Assembly (NCBI GenBank): GCA_963788225.1
Contig: CAWBGI010000007.1
Span: 372,001-436,000, forward strand
DNA length: 64,000 nucleotides
Origin: Sulfotelmatobacter sp963788225
GTDB lineage: Bacteria; Acidobacteriota; Terriglobia; Terriglobales; Acidobacteriaceae
Direction of reading: 5' to 3'
Below the pieces are notes generated by a model. That model was given only the letters and a program-made list of their open reading frames with translations, did not search any database and was not told where the DNA came from. Both the position numbers and the translations under genes were made by a program. Positions 1-7,839 of the stretch are shown in pieces. Positions within the stretch are counted from its first letter, which is position 1; each line of letters begins with the position of its first letter.

Positions 1-551
1 GTTTGCGCCAAAGATAACTCCCAGCTTTCCGCCATCTGGTGCGGCAAGCCGGCGATGAGATCGATGTTGATGTTCGTAATTCCAGCTGCCCGCAAGCGGG
101 CAATGTCCTCGAGCACAGTCGCGCGGTGATGCAAGCGTCCCACGGCCGCCGCTTCTTCGTCGCCGAACGACTGCACTCCGAGGCTCACGCGGTTCACGCC
201 GCAGCGCAGCAGGCTCTCCAACATGGACTCCGTTAGTGTGCCGGGAGCACACTCTACCGTGATCTCCGCCTCGGGACTCACATCGAATTGCCGCCGCACC
301 GTGCTAAAAATCCACTCCAGTTGCCCGCCCTCAAGCACGGTCGGCGTGCCCCCGCCCAGGTAGATGGAATCCACTGCGCGTTCTATTTGCCCACCCATCT
401 CAGCTGCGATCTGCGGCGCGTTCGCAATGTCGGCGCAAACGCGATCCACATAGCGTTCGAAAACTGCTCGGGGGAAAACATCAGAGGCAAAGTTGCAGTA
501 GCTGCACTTGGTGCGGCAGAAGGGGACGGAAATGTAAATACCGAGCGGCAT
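1..551 (-). CDS. hemW: HemW-like radical SAM haem chaperone (N-terminal part, runs off the window)
   Basis: Reading leftward from an ATG at 549-551, the translation begins MPLGIYISVPFCRTKCSYCN, which carries the radical-SAM CxxxCxxC cluster motif at about residues 12-19. It continues through SIYLGGGTPT (the GGGTP motif that contacts SAM), NRVSLGVQSF and INIDLIAGLPHQ, all diagnostic of the HemN/HemW family. Full HemW proteins are about 380-400 residues, so about half is present (183 codons). The family includes the anaerobic coproporphyrinogen oxidase HemN, but the short N-terminus before the cysteine motif favours HemW, which inserts haem into respiratory proteins. The gene is divergent from the ABC exporter at 692, with about 140 bases between them. 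Confidence 0.9.
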   Translation of the reverse strand, partial: MPLGIYISVPFCRTKCSYCNFASDVFPRAVFERYVDRVCADIANAPQIAAEMGGQIERAVDSIYLGGGTPTVLEGGQLEWIFSTVRRQFDVSPEAEITVECAPGTLTESMLESLLRCGVNRVSLGVQSFGDEEAAAVGRLHHRATVLEDIARLRAAGITNINIDLIAGLPHQMAESWELSLAQ

Positions 552-691
552 CAGAGCTATTATCCCATCTGCGTCCGATTACCCGCGGAGCTAACCTTTT
601 CCATCCTCCTGACTGCCTCGGCCATCCATATTGAGGTACCCTGTTAACAGCGCCGCCGGCGCGGTTTCGCCGCCCGCCGCTTCGATATCCG

Positions 692-2725
692 ATGGCTCAG
701 GAAGAAGAAGTATTAGGCAAAGCTTATGACAGTCGCCTGATGGCGCGGCTGCTCAAGTATTTGCGTCCCTACCGCTGGCAGGTGGCGATTGCGCTGGCCT
801 CGATTGTCCTGAAATCTTTCGCTGACGTGCTCGGCCCTTATCTCACCAAGGTGGCGATTGATCGCTACCTGGCGCCGAAAGAAGCGCCAACCGCTGTGTC
901 TTCCGGCATCTGGAGTTGGCTTAGCCCGCGCCCCATCACCGGCATCGCGCAGATTGCGGCCATCTACGTTGGATTGCTCGTCTTCAGCTTCCTGCTCGAG
1001 TTCCTGCAAACCTATTTCATGCAGTGGACCGGCCAGAAGGTAATGTTTGATCTCCGCCGCCAGATCTTTCGCCATCTGCAACGCCTGCACGTCGCATTCT
1101 TCGACAAGAACCCGGTTGGACGGCTGGTCACGCGAGTCACCACCGACGTGGACGCGTTGAATGAGATGTTCACTTCGGGCGTGGTCTCCATTTTCGAAGA
1201 CCTGTTCGTGCTCGCGGGCATTCTCGGGGTGATGCTGTGCATGAACTGGAAGCTGGCGCTGATTACCTTTGCGGTGCTGCCCTTCATCGTGGTTGCGACG
1301 AAGATTTTCCGCGACCGGGTGCGCGATTCCTATCGTCGCATTCGCGTCGCGATTGCGCGCATCAACTCGTATTTGCAGGAACACATCAGCGGCATGGTGG
1401 TACTGCAGCTCTTCAATCGAGAGCGCAAGGCCTACAACCGCTTTTCGGAAATCAACCGCAGCCACATGGATGCGTTCAAAGACGCGATCATGGCCTACGC
1501 GGTTTACTATCCCGTGGTCGAAATTCTCTCCGCCATCGCGATTGCCTGCGTCATCTGGTTCGGCGGCGGGGACGTGATGCGCGGCACTCCCGTGACCAGC
1601 GTTGCTGTGAGTTTCAACTGGAAGACGCTGATCGCGTTCCGCCTGACGCCCGCGGTGGCAACGCTGGGCGTGCTGGTCGCTTTCATCCAGTATGCGCTGC
1701 GCTTCTTCCGTCCGATCATGGACTTCAGCGAGAAGTACAACATCCTGCAATCGGCGATGGCCGCCAGCGAGCGCATCTTTAAGCTGCTGGATACGCCGGT
1801 GCAGGTGGTCTCGCCCGCAGTGACCAAAAGTCCTGAAGGCCCGGGCCGCATCGAATTCGATCATGTGTGGTTCGCCTATCGCGAAGCGGAGGAAGGCATC
1901 GGCAATACTCGTGTGGGAACGGGCACTCCTGCCCGTTCCCGACCCGAAGGGTCGGCGGCTCTCTCTCCTGACTGGGTGCTCCGCGACGTAACCTTCACCA
2001 TCGAACCCGGCGAAACTGTAGCCATCGTCGGTCACACCGGCGCGGGCAAGACTACGCTGATCTCGCTGCTGCTGCGCTTCTACGATGTGCAGAAAGGCGC
2101 GGTCAGAATCGACGGCGTCGACGTCAAAGACATGGATCTCGCCGACTTGCGCAGCCGCTTCGGCGTGGTCTTGCAAGATCCGTTTCTGTTCAGCGGCACG
2201 ATTGGCGGAAATATCCGGCTGGGGACAAAACGCATTCAGGATGAAGATGTCGAGCAGGCAGCCGAAGATGTGAACCTGGCCGACTTCATCCGCGCCCTGC
2301 CCAAGGGCTTTGACGAAGAAGTGCGCGAGCGCGGGTCAACTCTTTCGACCGGACAGAAGCAACTCATCTCCTTTGCGCGCGCCTTGGCGCACGAACCGAA
2401 AATCCTGATTCTCGATGAGGCAACATCCAGCGTGGATACAGAAACCGAATTCCGCGTGCGCGATGCGCTCAACCGCATGGTCGAAGGACGCACCTCGCTG
2501 ATCATCGCCCACCGGCTGTCGACGGTGCAGCGTGCCGACAAAATCATCGTCATGCACAAAGGCCAGGTGCGCGAGATGGGCACACACCAGCAGTTGCTGG
2601 CGCAGCGCGGGATTTACTTCAAACTTTATCAGTTGCAGTACAAGGATCAGGAGCTGAACGTGGCACCCTCGAATGGGTCGGGAGGTCTGCAACAGCCGGA
2701 AGTCACGGCCAGCGCGGATGACTAG
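692..2725 (+). CDS. ABC exporter, fused membrane and ATPase domains (MsbA/LmrA-like)
   Basis: A 677-residue half-transporter expected to act as a dimer in the inner membrane. Residues about 20-360 form the six-helix ABC transmembrane domain, with the coupling-helix region following FDKNPVGRLVTRVTTDVDAL. The nucleotide-binding domain has Walker A GHTGAGKTT near residue 447, signature STGQKQL, Walker B ILILDEATSSVD near 572 and the H-loop IIAHRLS. Substrate cannot be read from the sequence; MsbA-type lipid flippase or multidrug export are both possible. The linker between the domains (about residues 405-425) contains an in-frame insert encoded by a double hairpin. The gene is monocistronic as far as can be seen; the next gene downstream is convergent. 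Confidence 0.93.
   Translation: MAQEEEVLGKAYDSRLMARLLKYLRPYRWQVAIALASIVLKSFADVLGPYLTKVAIDRYLAPKEAPTAVSSGIWSWLSPRPITGIAQIAAIYVGLLVFSFLLEFLQTYFMQWTGQKVMFDLRRQIFRHLQRLHVAFFDKNPVGRLVTRVTTDVDALNEMFTSGVVSIFEDLFVLAGILGVMLCMNWKLALITFAVLPFIVVATKIFRDRVRDSYRRIRVAIARINSYLQEHISGMVVLQLFNRERKAYNRFSEINRSHMDAFKDAIMAYAVYYPVVEILSAIAIACVIWFGGGDVMRGTPVTSVAVSFNWKTLIAFRLTPAVATLGVLVAFIQYALRFFRPIMDFSEKYNILQSAMAASERIFKLLDTPVQVVSPAVTKSPEGPGRIEFDHVWFAYREAEEGIGNTRVGTGTPARSRPEGSAALSPDWVLRDVTFTIEPGETVAIVGHTGAGKTTLISLLLRFYDVQKGAVRIDGVDVKDMDLADLRSRFGVVLQDPFLFSGTIGGNIRLGTKRIQDEDVEQAAEDVNLADFIRALPKGFDEEVRERGSTLSTGQKQLISFARALAHEPKILILDEATSSVDTETEFRVRDALNRMVEGRTSLIIAHRLSTVQRADKIIVMHKGQVREMGTHQQLLAQRGIYFKLYQLQYKDQELNVAPSNGSGGLQQPEVTASADD
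1915..1953. repeat. REP-like double hairpin inserted inside the ABC exporter gene
   Basis: Two perfect hairpins lie side by side. The first has a 10-bp stem (GGGAACGGGC / GCCCGTTCCC) and a 6-base loop at 1915-1940. The second has a 5-bp stem (GACCC-GAA-GGGTC) at 1941-1953. Both are in frame within the inter-domain linker and give a low-complexity stretch TRVGTGTPARSRPEGS that ABC exporters do not normally carry. The two-hairpin arrangement resembles the element at 4184-4224. Confidence 0.7.
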
Positions 2726-2779
2726 CACCGTTGTCCCAACCCCCGCCGGCTCATCTTGGGCAGCGGATCTCAAGTATCG

Positions 2780-3976
2780 CTAACTTCCCGCGGCTTTTTC
2801 CTCAATAATCTTTTTCACGTCAGCTCCAAGCTTCGGGTCAAGCATCGATAGGAGCATTTGCTCGTCAGACGCTCCCTCCGGGTTGCCCAATTCGGCGTAG
2901 GCTTGGGCGAGCCAGGCATGCAGATACGGGATATTCGGACTGATTTTGATTGCACGCGTCAGTGCGATAACCGACTCACTGTATTTTGCCATCTCGGCAT
3001 TTGCTGAGGCCAAACCTTCGAGGGCAGGCAGCGAGTTAGGATTGATTTTTAGCGCCCCATCGCATGCGGCAATTTGTTCCGGAAAACGCTTCAACTCTTG
3101 ACAGGCTCCAGCCATGGCGAGGAACCCGATCTCGTCTTTGGGCCGCAGTTCCACAAGCCTCTTGCTTGCAGCCAGTGACTCTTCCCACTGGCCACCCTCG
3201 CCGTACAGCACTGATAGCTGCAGGTATGCGTCGGCGTTTTTTGGTTCTGCCTGGATGGCCTCCATTAGAGTGGCTATGGCGTCTCCAAATCTCCCTTGGT
3301 CTTTGTGTACGATCGCTGTGGCTATAAGCGGATCGGCTTTGCCAGGGCGCAATTCGTGCACATCCTTGAAGACCTCTAGACTCTCGTCAAATCTCTTCAA
3401 TTGGTAAAGGGCGATGCCCAGGTTGTAGCGAGCGTCCGCGTTGCCTGGGTTGAGCAAGATTGCTCGCCTGAGAGGTGCTTCGGCTTCTTGAAACCGCTCC
3501 AACTTTACCAGTGCCCACCCAACGCGAAACGCGAATTCCGAGTTATTGGTGCTTACTCGCTCAGCAGCGAGGTAAGTCTCAAGGGCGTTTTCGATTTGGT
3601 CGAGACGGCAGTAGCAGAAAGCCAAGGTGTCAAGATAAAAGGGATCGTTTCTATATTTCGGTTGGATGCGGAAGGCGCGATTGAAAGCGTCTACAGCTTC
3701 TTGGCATCGTCCCAGATGCGCCCATGAACGTCCCTTATGAGCGTGTGCGTACGCGCAATCAGGTGCGACTTGTAGCGCCTGGTCGAACGCGGCAATGGCT
3801 TTCTCGTGTTCTTGAAGTTCCTGATACAACCATCCGACGAGACAGTGCCCTTCCAGGTGACGCGGGCAGATTGCAGTGGCCGCCTGGAATTGGCGCAAAG
3901 CCGATGCGTGCCTCCTGAGCCGCGCGAGGAGTCGGCCGACAAGTAGATGCGACCGTGCTCGCATGCCATTGAGCAT
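2780..3976 (-). CDS. Tetratricopeptide-repeat protein
   Basis: A 398-residue protein made almost entirely of TPR units from about residue 15 to 385, each with the W/L-G-Y-A-F-A-P pattern of paired helices (for example AHKGRSWAHLGRCQEAVDAF and DARYNLGIALYQLKRFDESL). There is no signal peptide and no enzymatic domain. TPR arrays bind partner proteins; the partner is not evident from context. The gene is convergent with the ABC exporter and its 5' end lies 98 bases from the lpxB 5' fragment at 4075. The first helix pair is incomplete, so the annotated ATG may lie slightly inside a longer ancestral gene, though no upstream in-frame extension is seen. Confidence 0.85.
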   Translation of the reverse strand: MLNGMRARSHLLVGRLLARLRRHASALRQFQAATAICPRHLEGHCLVGWLYQELQEHEKAIAAFDQALQVAPDCAYAHAHKGRSWAHLGRCQEAVDAFNRAFRIQPKYRNDPFYLDTLAFCYCRLDQIENALETYLAAERVSTNNSEFAFRVGWALVKLERFQEAEAPLRRAILLNPGNADARYNLGIALYQLKRFDESLEVFKDVHELRPGKADPLIATAIVHKDQGRFGDAIATLMEAIQAEPKNADAYLQLSVLYGEGGQWEESLAASKRLVELRPKDEIGFLAMAGACQELKRFPEQIAACDGALKINPNSLPALEGLASANAEMAKYSESVIALTRAIKISPNIPYLHAWLAQAYAELGNPEGASDEQMLLSMLDPKLGADVKKIIEEKAAGS

Positions 3977-4074
3977 CTAGATGAGCTTACCGCAACGAAA
4001 GGCTCTAAGCTGGCTAACTTTCGGGGTCACAGATTGTCGGCGTGATCGGCTGCTATTCTTGCCAAGACGCTCGC

Positions 4075-4232
4075 GGCCTTACAATGCTCTCTCGCGAATC
4101 TTGATCTCAGCCGGCGAAGCTTCCGGGGAAATGTATGGGGCGGAGCTCATTGAAGTTCTGAAGCGGGCTGCTCATGGCAGGAGAGCGGAGCTTCGCTCCG
4201 CTGGACAGCCGAGGGCGGCTGTCCCCACATAG
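4075..4232 (+). pseudogene. Duplicated 5' fragment of lpxB
   Basis: Bases 4075-4169 match 5179-5273, the start of intact lpxB, with about seven mismatches in 95 positions. The fragment encodes RILISAGEASGEMYGAELIE, the hallmark LpxB N-terminus, then about ten codons of decayed sequence and the double hairpin, and stops at TAG 4230-4232. The TTG that probably starts the intact copy (5196) is TCG here, so the fragment has no start of its own. It marks the left edge of a cassette lodged between two lpxB 5' ends. Confidence 0.88.
4184..4224. repeat. REP-like double hairpin at the end of the lpxB fragment
   Basis: A 7-bp stem with a 5-base loop (AGCGGAG-CTTCG-CTCCGCT, 4184-4202) is followed directly by an 8-bp stem with a 6-base loop (GGACAGCC / GGCTGTCC, 4203-4224). 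A related copy lies in the intact lpxB at 5305-5325, so the element was present before the lpxB 5' end was duplicated. Confidence 0.75.
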
Positions 4233-4237
4233 GCGCT

Positions 4238-4841
4238 TTAATCCGACTCCAGGTACTTGCTGCGCAGGCCCGCCACCGCGACACAGAGGTCCGAAAACAC
4301 ACGCGCCGTGAATATCGACTGCGCTCCCGCGTTCCTCAGGATTTTCGGACAGTCACGACGCAGTTCGCGATACATCTTCATCATTACCGGTACCGTGAAT
4401 TGTCTGCCAGGAGCAACAAAGGCCGTTGCATACTTCCCTCATTACACCATGCACAGTTCCTCCGTGAATGTAGGGATCGGTTCCGTCCAAGTCACTCAGA
4501 GACTTATTCACCCGCCGGTTCACCGATTCGAAAACAAACCATCTATGCCGCGGATTCGCTTGAGCCCAAGCCACGGCCAGTCCGAGTTCAAAGGGCATGT
4601 TGAAACGAGGTGTGCGTGGAGCATGGCGGTCGAGTTGCACTCGCGAAAGGTCGTGAATCGAATAAGCGCAACTCTCGATGAGGCTTGAGATCCGATCGAG
4701 CCGCCGGTTGCCTGTGATTCCGAGCGTCGCTCGGGGCAGGAAGCCTATCGCGCTCAGCGCCGTGATGTAGGCGAGGTACAGCCGGGTGAACTGAGGGTCG
4801 TACGGGATGTTGAGAAAAACGGCTGCTTTGGTTTTCGGCAT
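4238..4841 (-). pseudogene. TIR-like / nucleoside-deoxyribosyltransferase-like protein, frameshifted
   Basis: From ATG 4841 leftward the protein begins with VFLNIPYDPQF, then RLDRISSLIESCAYSIHDLS, then FNMPFELGLA and DGTDPYIHGG. I recognise this pattern from a widespread prokaryotic family with no settled name. The arrangement (beta-strand near the start, HDLS, then a Glu in NMPFELG) resembles the Rossmann-like fold of TIR domains and nucleoside 2-deoxyribosyltransferases, whose catalytic Glu sits on the equivalent helix; that fold assignment is an inference. After about 140 residues the frame closes at 4353, but the next frame continues a plausible C-terminus (FTVPVMMKMYRELRR ... SIFTARVFSDLCVAVAGL) to a stop at 4238-4240. 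One extra base in GGCC at 4421-4424 would explain it. Restored length is about 200 residues. It lies 39 bases downstream of the helix-turn-helix gene at 4881, as if cotranscribed. Confidence 0.7.
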
Positions 4842-4880
4842 GGCGACAGAATGGTCACCAGGGCCCTGAATCGTAACCTG

Positions 4881-5087
4881 CTACCTGGTCGACGTCCTCG
4901 CTCTGCGGGAGGATACCTTTCCCGTGCGGGGCTGCCTCTTGGAGGGCGCCGTGTTGACAATTCGTCCGTCAAAATCAACGCCCACGAGCGCAAGGATTTT
5001 CCGCGCTCTCGCCGGCGGAACTCCGAGGTGCTTAGCGGTCTCCCGCAGAGAGAGCGGCTTAAAATCGAGTTTTACGGGACGTCGCAT
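4881..5087 (-). CDS. Small helix-turn-helix protein, partner of the TIR-like gene
   Basis: A 68-residue basic protein. Residues about 12-31 (LSLRETAKHLGVPPARARKI) read as a helix-turn-helix of the MerR/excisionase or antitoxin type, and the C-terminal 20 residues are rich in Arg, Lys and Ser. It is probably a DNA-binding regulator. An AAGG lies about 9 bases before the ATG at 5087, and an A+T-rich GATAAAAT lies just upstream. It is the first gene of a two-gene unit with the TIR-like gene at 4238-4841, and the pair fills the space between the two lpxB 5' copies. No function beyond probable regulation can be assigned. Confidence 0.6.
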   Translation of the reverse strand: MRRPVKLDFKPLSLRETAKHLGVPPARARKILALVGVDFDGRIVNTAPSKRQPRTGKVSSRRARTSTR

Positions 5088-5195
5088 CGAATTTCCCTTG
5101 AACTTTCTTCATTTTATCACGCTCATTCGGATCGATTTCACGCGAAGGCATTCAGGTTGACCATTCGCTACGTGTTCTGGCCTTACAATGCTCTC

Positions 5196-6407
5196 TTGCG
5201 AATCCTGATCTCAGCCGGCGAAGCTTCCGGGGAAATGTATGGGGCGGAGCTGATTGAAGCTCTGCGGCGAGCTTTCGATGTAACTACTGCTCGCTCCGCT
5301 CGCAGGACAGCCGAGGCGGCTGTCCCCATAGGAGCATCTCTGCCCGCACAAGCATCGCAACTTGAGTTTTTCGGCGTGGGCGGGCAGCGGATGCGGGCTG
5401 CCGGCTGCGATACTGTCGTCGACGCGAAAGATCTCTCCGTCGTCGGCATCACGGAAATCCTGAGCCATCTGCCGAAAATCTACCGGCTGTATCGCCATCT
5501 GATCGCGGAAGCCGACCGGCGCAAGCCTGATCTTGCCATCGTTATCGACTCGCCGGCGTTTAACTGGCGCGTGGCGCGGCAGATGAAGCGGCGCGGGATT
5601 CCGGTGATCTATTACGTGGCGCCGCAGTTCTGGGCGTGGCGGCAGGGGCGCGTGCGCCTCATCCGCGATTACGTTGACGAGGCTCTCGTCATTTTTCCTT
5701 TTGAAGAGAAGTTCTACTGCGCTCATGGCGTGGATGCTACCTTCGTTGGCCATCCCCTGGCCGAGTTGCAGCCGCCGGCGATCGAGCGCGGCGCCTATGC
5801 TGCGCAGTTTCATCTTGACCCGGCGAAGCAGTGGATCACGCTCATGCCCGGCAGCAGGGTCAAAGAAGTACGCATGAATCTGCCGACTATTCTCGATGCT
5901 GCCGCGCAGTTCGGCGATGGCTACGAATTTCTCTTGCCGGTTGCGCCCACGCTTGATCGCGCTTTCGTGCAGAATCTTATTGGACAGCAAAAGATCACGC
6001 TCGTCCCCGAGTCTCTGCCTGCGCTCTGGCATTCGCGCGGCGGAATCGTAGCCAGCGGCACAGCGACAGTTGAGGCTGCGATGATGCGCACTCCGTTCGT
6101 GATGGTCTACCGTGTCTCACTGCTCACTTATTTGCTAGGCAAGCCGCGCGTGAAAGTTCCGCGCTTCGCCATGGTCAACCTGATCGCCGGAGAGGGAGTT
6201 GTCCCCGAGCTGGTGCAGGGCGACTTTACTGCGCAAAATGTTGTTGCCCGGTTGCAGGAAATTCTTGCCGACGGCGCCGCGCGTAGCCGGATGCTGGAAG
6301 GGTTGGATCAGGTGAAGGCCTTACTGCGCGCACCTGCAAGCGCTGGCGGAGGCCCGGCTCCACATCCGGCAGACCGGGCCGCCGCAATTATTCTGTCGAT
6401 TCGATAA
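5196..6407 (+). CDS. lpxB: Lipid-A-disaccharide synthase
   Basis: LpxB (GT19) condenses UDP-2,3-diacylglucosamine with lipid X in lipid A synthesis at the inner membrane. The protein shows LRILISAGEASGEMYGAELI at its N-terminus, then VGITEILSHLPKIYRLYRHL, IDSPAFNWRVARQMKRRGIP, YYVAPQFWAWRQGRV and VGHPLAE, and the C-terminal MVYRVSLLTYLLGK. The open frame extends back to 4851, but homology begins at TTG 5196-5198, giving 403 residues; no good ribosome binding site precedes it, and the nearby ATG at 5188 is out of frame. About 24 residues (TTARSARRTAEAAVPIGASL and neighbours) between LRRAF and QLEFFGVGG are an in-frame insertion from a hairpin repeat. The native upstream region has been displaced to the fragment at 4075, so expression may now depend on sequence in the cassette. 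Confidence 0.92.
   Translation: MRILISAGEASGEMYGAELIEALRRAFDVTTARSARRTAEAAVPIGASLPAQASQLEFFGVGGQRMRAAGCDTVVDAKDLSVVGITEILSHLPKIYRLYRHLIAEADRRKPDLAIVIDSPAFNWRVARQMKRRGIPVIYYVAPQFWAWRQGRVRLIRDYVDEALVIFPFEEKFYCAHGVDATFVGHPLAELQPPAIERGAYAAQFHLDPAKQWITLMPGSRVKEVRMNLPTILDAAAQFGDGYEFLLPVAPTLDRAFVQNLIGQQKITLVPESLPALWHSRGGIVASGTATVEAAMMRTPFVMVYRVSLLTYLLGKPRVKVPRFAMVNLIAGEGVVPELVQGDFTAQNVVARLQEILADGAARSRMLEGLDQVKALLRAPASAGGGPAPHPADRAAAIILSIR
5281..5334. repeat. REP-like hairpin inserted in the lpxB coding region
   Basis: An 8-bp stem with a 5-base loop (GGACAGCC-GAGGC-GGCTGTCC) occupies 5305-5325, preceded by a decayed version of the first hairpin seen at 4184. It is read in frame within LpxB and adds residues that the family lacks at this position. 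Confidence 0.72.
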
Positions 6408-6530
6408 ACTTGACTGGCGCGTCGTTCATCGGAGAAATCTAGAACGCACAGCTTGCTTTATCGCGGGTTCTTGCATCAGACATACTTTAAGATAAAAGAA
6501 ACGATGTAACTTGATGGACAAGGATCAGCA

Positions 6531-7706
6531 TTGACAGGAATAAGCCGGTGCATCAACGGCTCTAACCCAGAATTACGGTATCCGGCTCGCGCAGCGACGT
6601 GGGTCTTTGTATCGTGGATAGCTGTCGCGGGCATATCGAATAAGACTTTTCTTCTCGCTCAATCACAGCACCCTCAATCGCAGCAGCCTCAATTGCAGCC
6701 CGCTCCAATCGCCGGTCCCCAGGAAACGCCGGCTGTAGCCCCGCAGGCGGCAGCTAATCCCCCGCAACCGGCAAGCGTTAGCGGCACGGTGGTTGATCAA
6801 GATGGAGCGGTGGTCGCCAATGTGAAAATAACCTTGGCACAGCCCGGCTTGACCTCGACAGGTGAGACCTCGCAAAGAGAAGCGCGTTCCGATGGCCAGG
6901 GACACTTCGTTTTTGCAGACGTAGCGCCTGGACCATTTCAACTCTCTTTTGCAGCCTCCGGTTTTGCGACTCTGGAGAAGTCTGGAGTTCTTCACGCCGG
7001 AGAGGACTACATTTTTCCCCTGATCGCTCTCGCGGTTGCCGAAAACACTGTCGACGTGGAGGTGAGGGTGACGCAGGAGCAAGTGGCGGAAGATCAGATC
7101 AAGGTTGAGGAGAAGCAGCGGCTGCTGGGAGTTTTCCCGAATTTTTACGTCAGCTACGACCCCAAGGCAGTTCCTCTCACGGCCAAGCAGAAGTTCGAGC
7201 TTGCCTGGAAGGCAACCACGGATCCGGTTTCGTTTGCAGTCACCGGCATCGTTGCGGGAATTGAGCAGGCCGACAATGCCTTCAGCGGATACGGACAGGG
7301 AGCGCAGGGCTATGCGAAACGTTACGGCGCCGCGTACGCTGACCAGGTCTCAGGAACCTTTATTGGAAGCGCGATCCTGCCCTCGTTGTTAAAGCAGGAT
7401 CCGCGTTATTTCATAAAGGGGACGGGTAGCACGAAGTCGAGGGTTCTGTATGCCATGGCCAATGCAGTCATCTGTAAAGGCGATAACGGGCACTGGCAGC
7501 CGAATTACTCGTTCATTATCGGAGACCTCGCTGCGGGCGGCATTTCCAACCTGTATTATCCTGCCCAGAACCGCAACGGGGCCGCGCTAACCTTCGAGAA
7601 TACGGCCATCGTCATTGGCGCCGGTGCAATCGGCAATATCTTTCAGGAATTCTTCCTGCGCAAGCTCACGCGCCACGCGCCCGCTCCGGACTCGTCTAAA
7701 CCTTGA
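6531..7706 (+). CDS. Exported protein with carboxypeptidase-regulatory-like domain
   Basis: A 391-residue protein. The start is taken as TTG 6531, with AAGGA 8 bases upstream; an ATG just before it (6513) ends after six codons. A hydrophobic segment (WVFVSWIAVAGI, residues about 24-35) is a probable signal or anchor, then a Gln/Pro-rich linker. A carboxypeptidase-regulatory (Ig-like) domain follows at about 80-170 (SVSGTVVDQDGAVVANVKIT ... GHFVFADVAPG), as in many acidobacterial envelope proteins. The C-terminal 200 residues (QKFELAWKATTDPVSFAVTG ... DPRYFIKGTG) form a conserved region without a name known to me, rich in Gly/Ala helices. It is probably periplasmic or outer-membrane associated; function unknown. 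Confidence 0.75.
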   Translation: MTGISRCINGSNPELRYPARAATWVFVSWIAVAGISNKTFLLAQSQHPQSQQPQLQPAPIAGPQETPAVAPQAAANPPQPASVSGTVVDQDGAVVANVKITLAQPGLTSTGETSQREARSDGQGHFVFADVAPGPFQLSFAASGFATLEKSGVLHAGEDYIFPLIALAVAENTVDVEVRVTQEQVAEDQIKVEEKQRLLGVFPNFYVSYDPKAVPLTAKQKFELAWKATTDPVSFAVTGIVAGIEQADNAFSGYGQGAQGYAKRYGAAYADQVSGTFIGSAILPSLLKQDPRYFIKGTGSTKSRVLYAMANAVICKGDNGHWQPNYSFIIGDLAAGGISNLYYPAQNRNGAALTFENTAIVIGAGAIGNIFQEFFLRKLTRHAPAPDSSKP

Positions 7707-7839
7707 GATTCGGAAGCGTTAACCGGAAATTCTGGAGGGATGAGGGCCAGAAACCTCTAAACCTTGTGCTCCCAGCATCTTTTAGGGGAGAATCTTCATC
7801 ATAGGGAATGGCTAGCCTGTTTCCTGGAGACTCTCCTTA

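Noticed and set aside
713..2176. 487-residue open frame on the minus strand
   Set aside because: It is antisense to the ABC exporter, is His/Arg/Asp-rich with no domain, and is a by-product of high-GC codon use.
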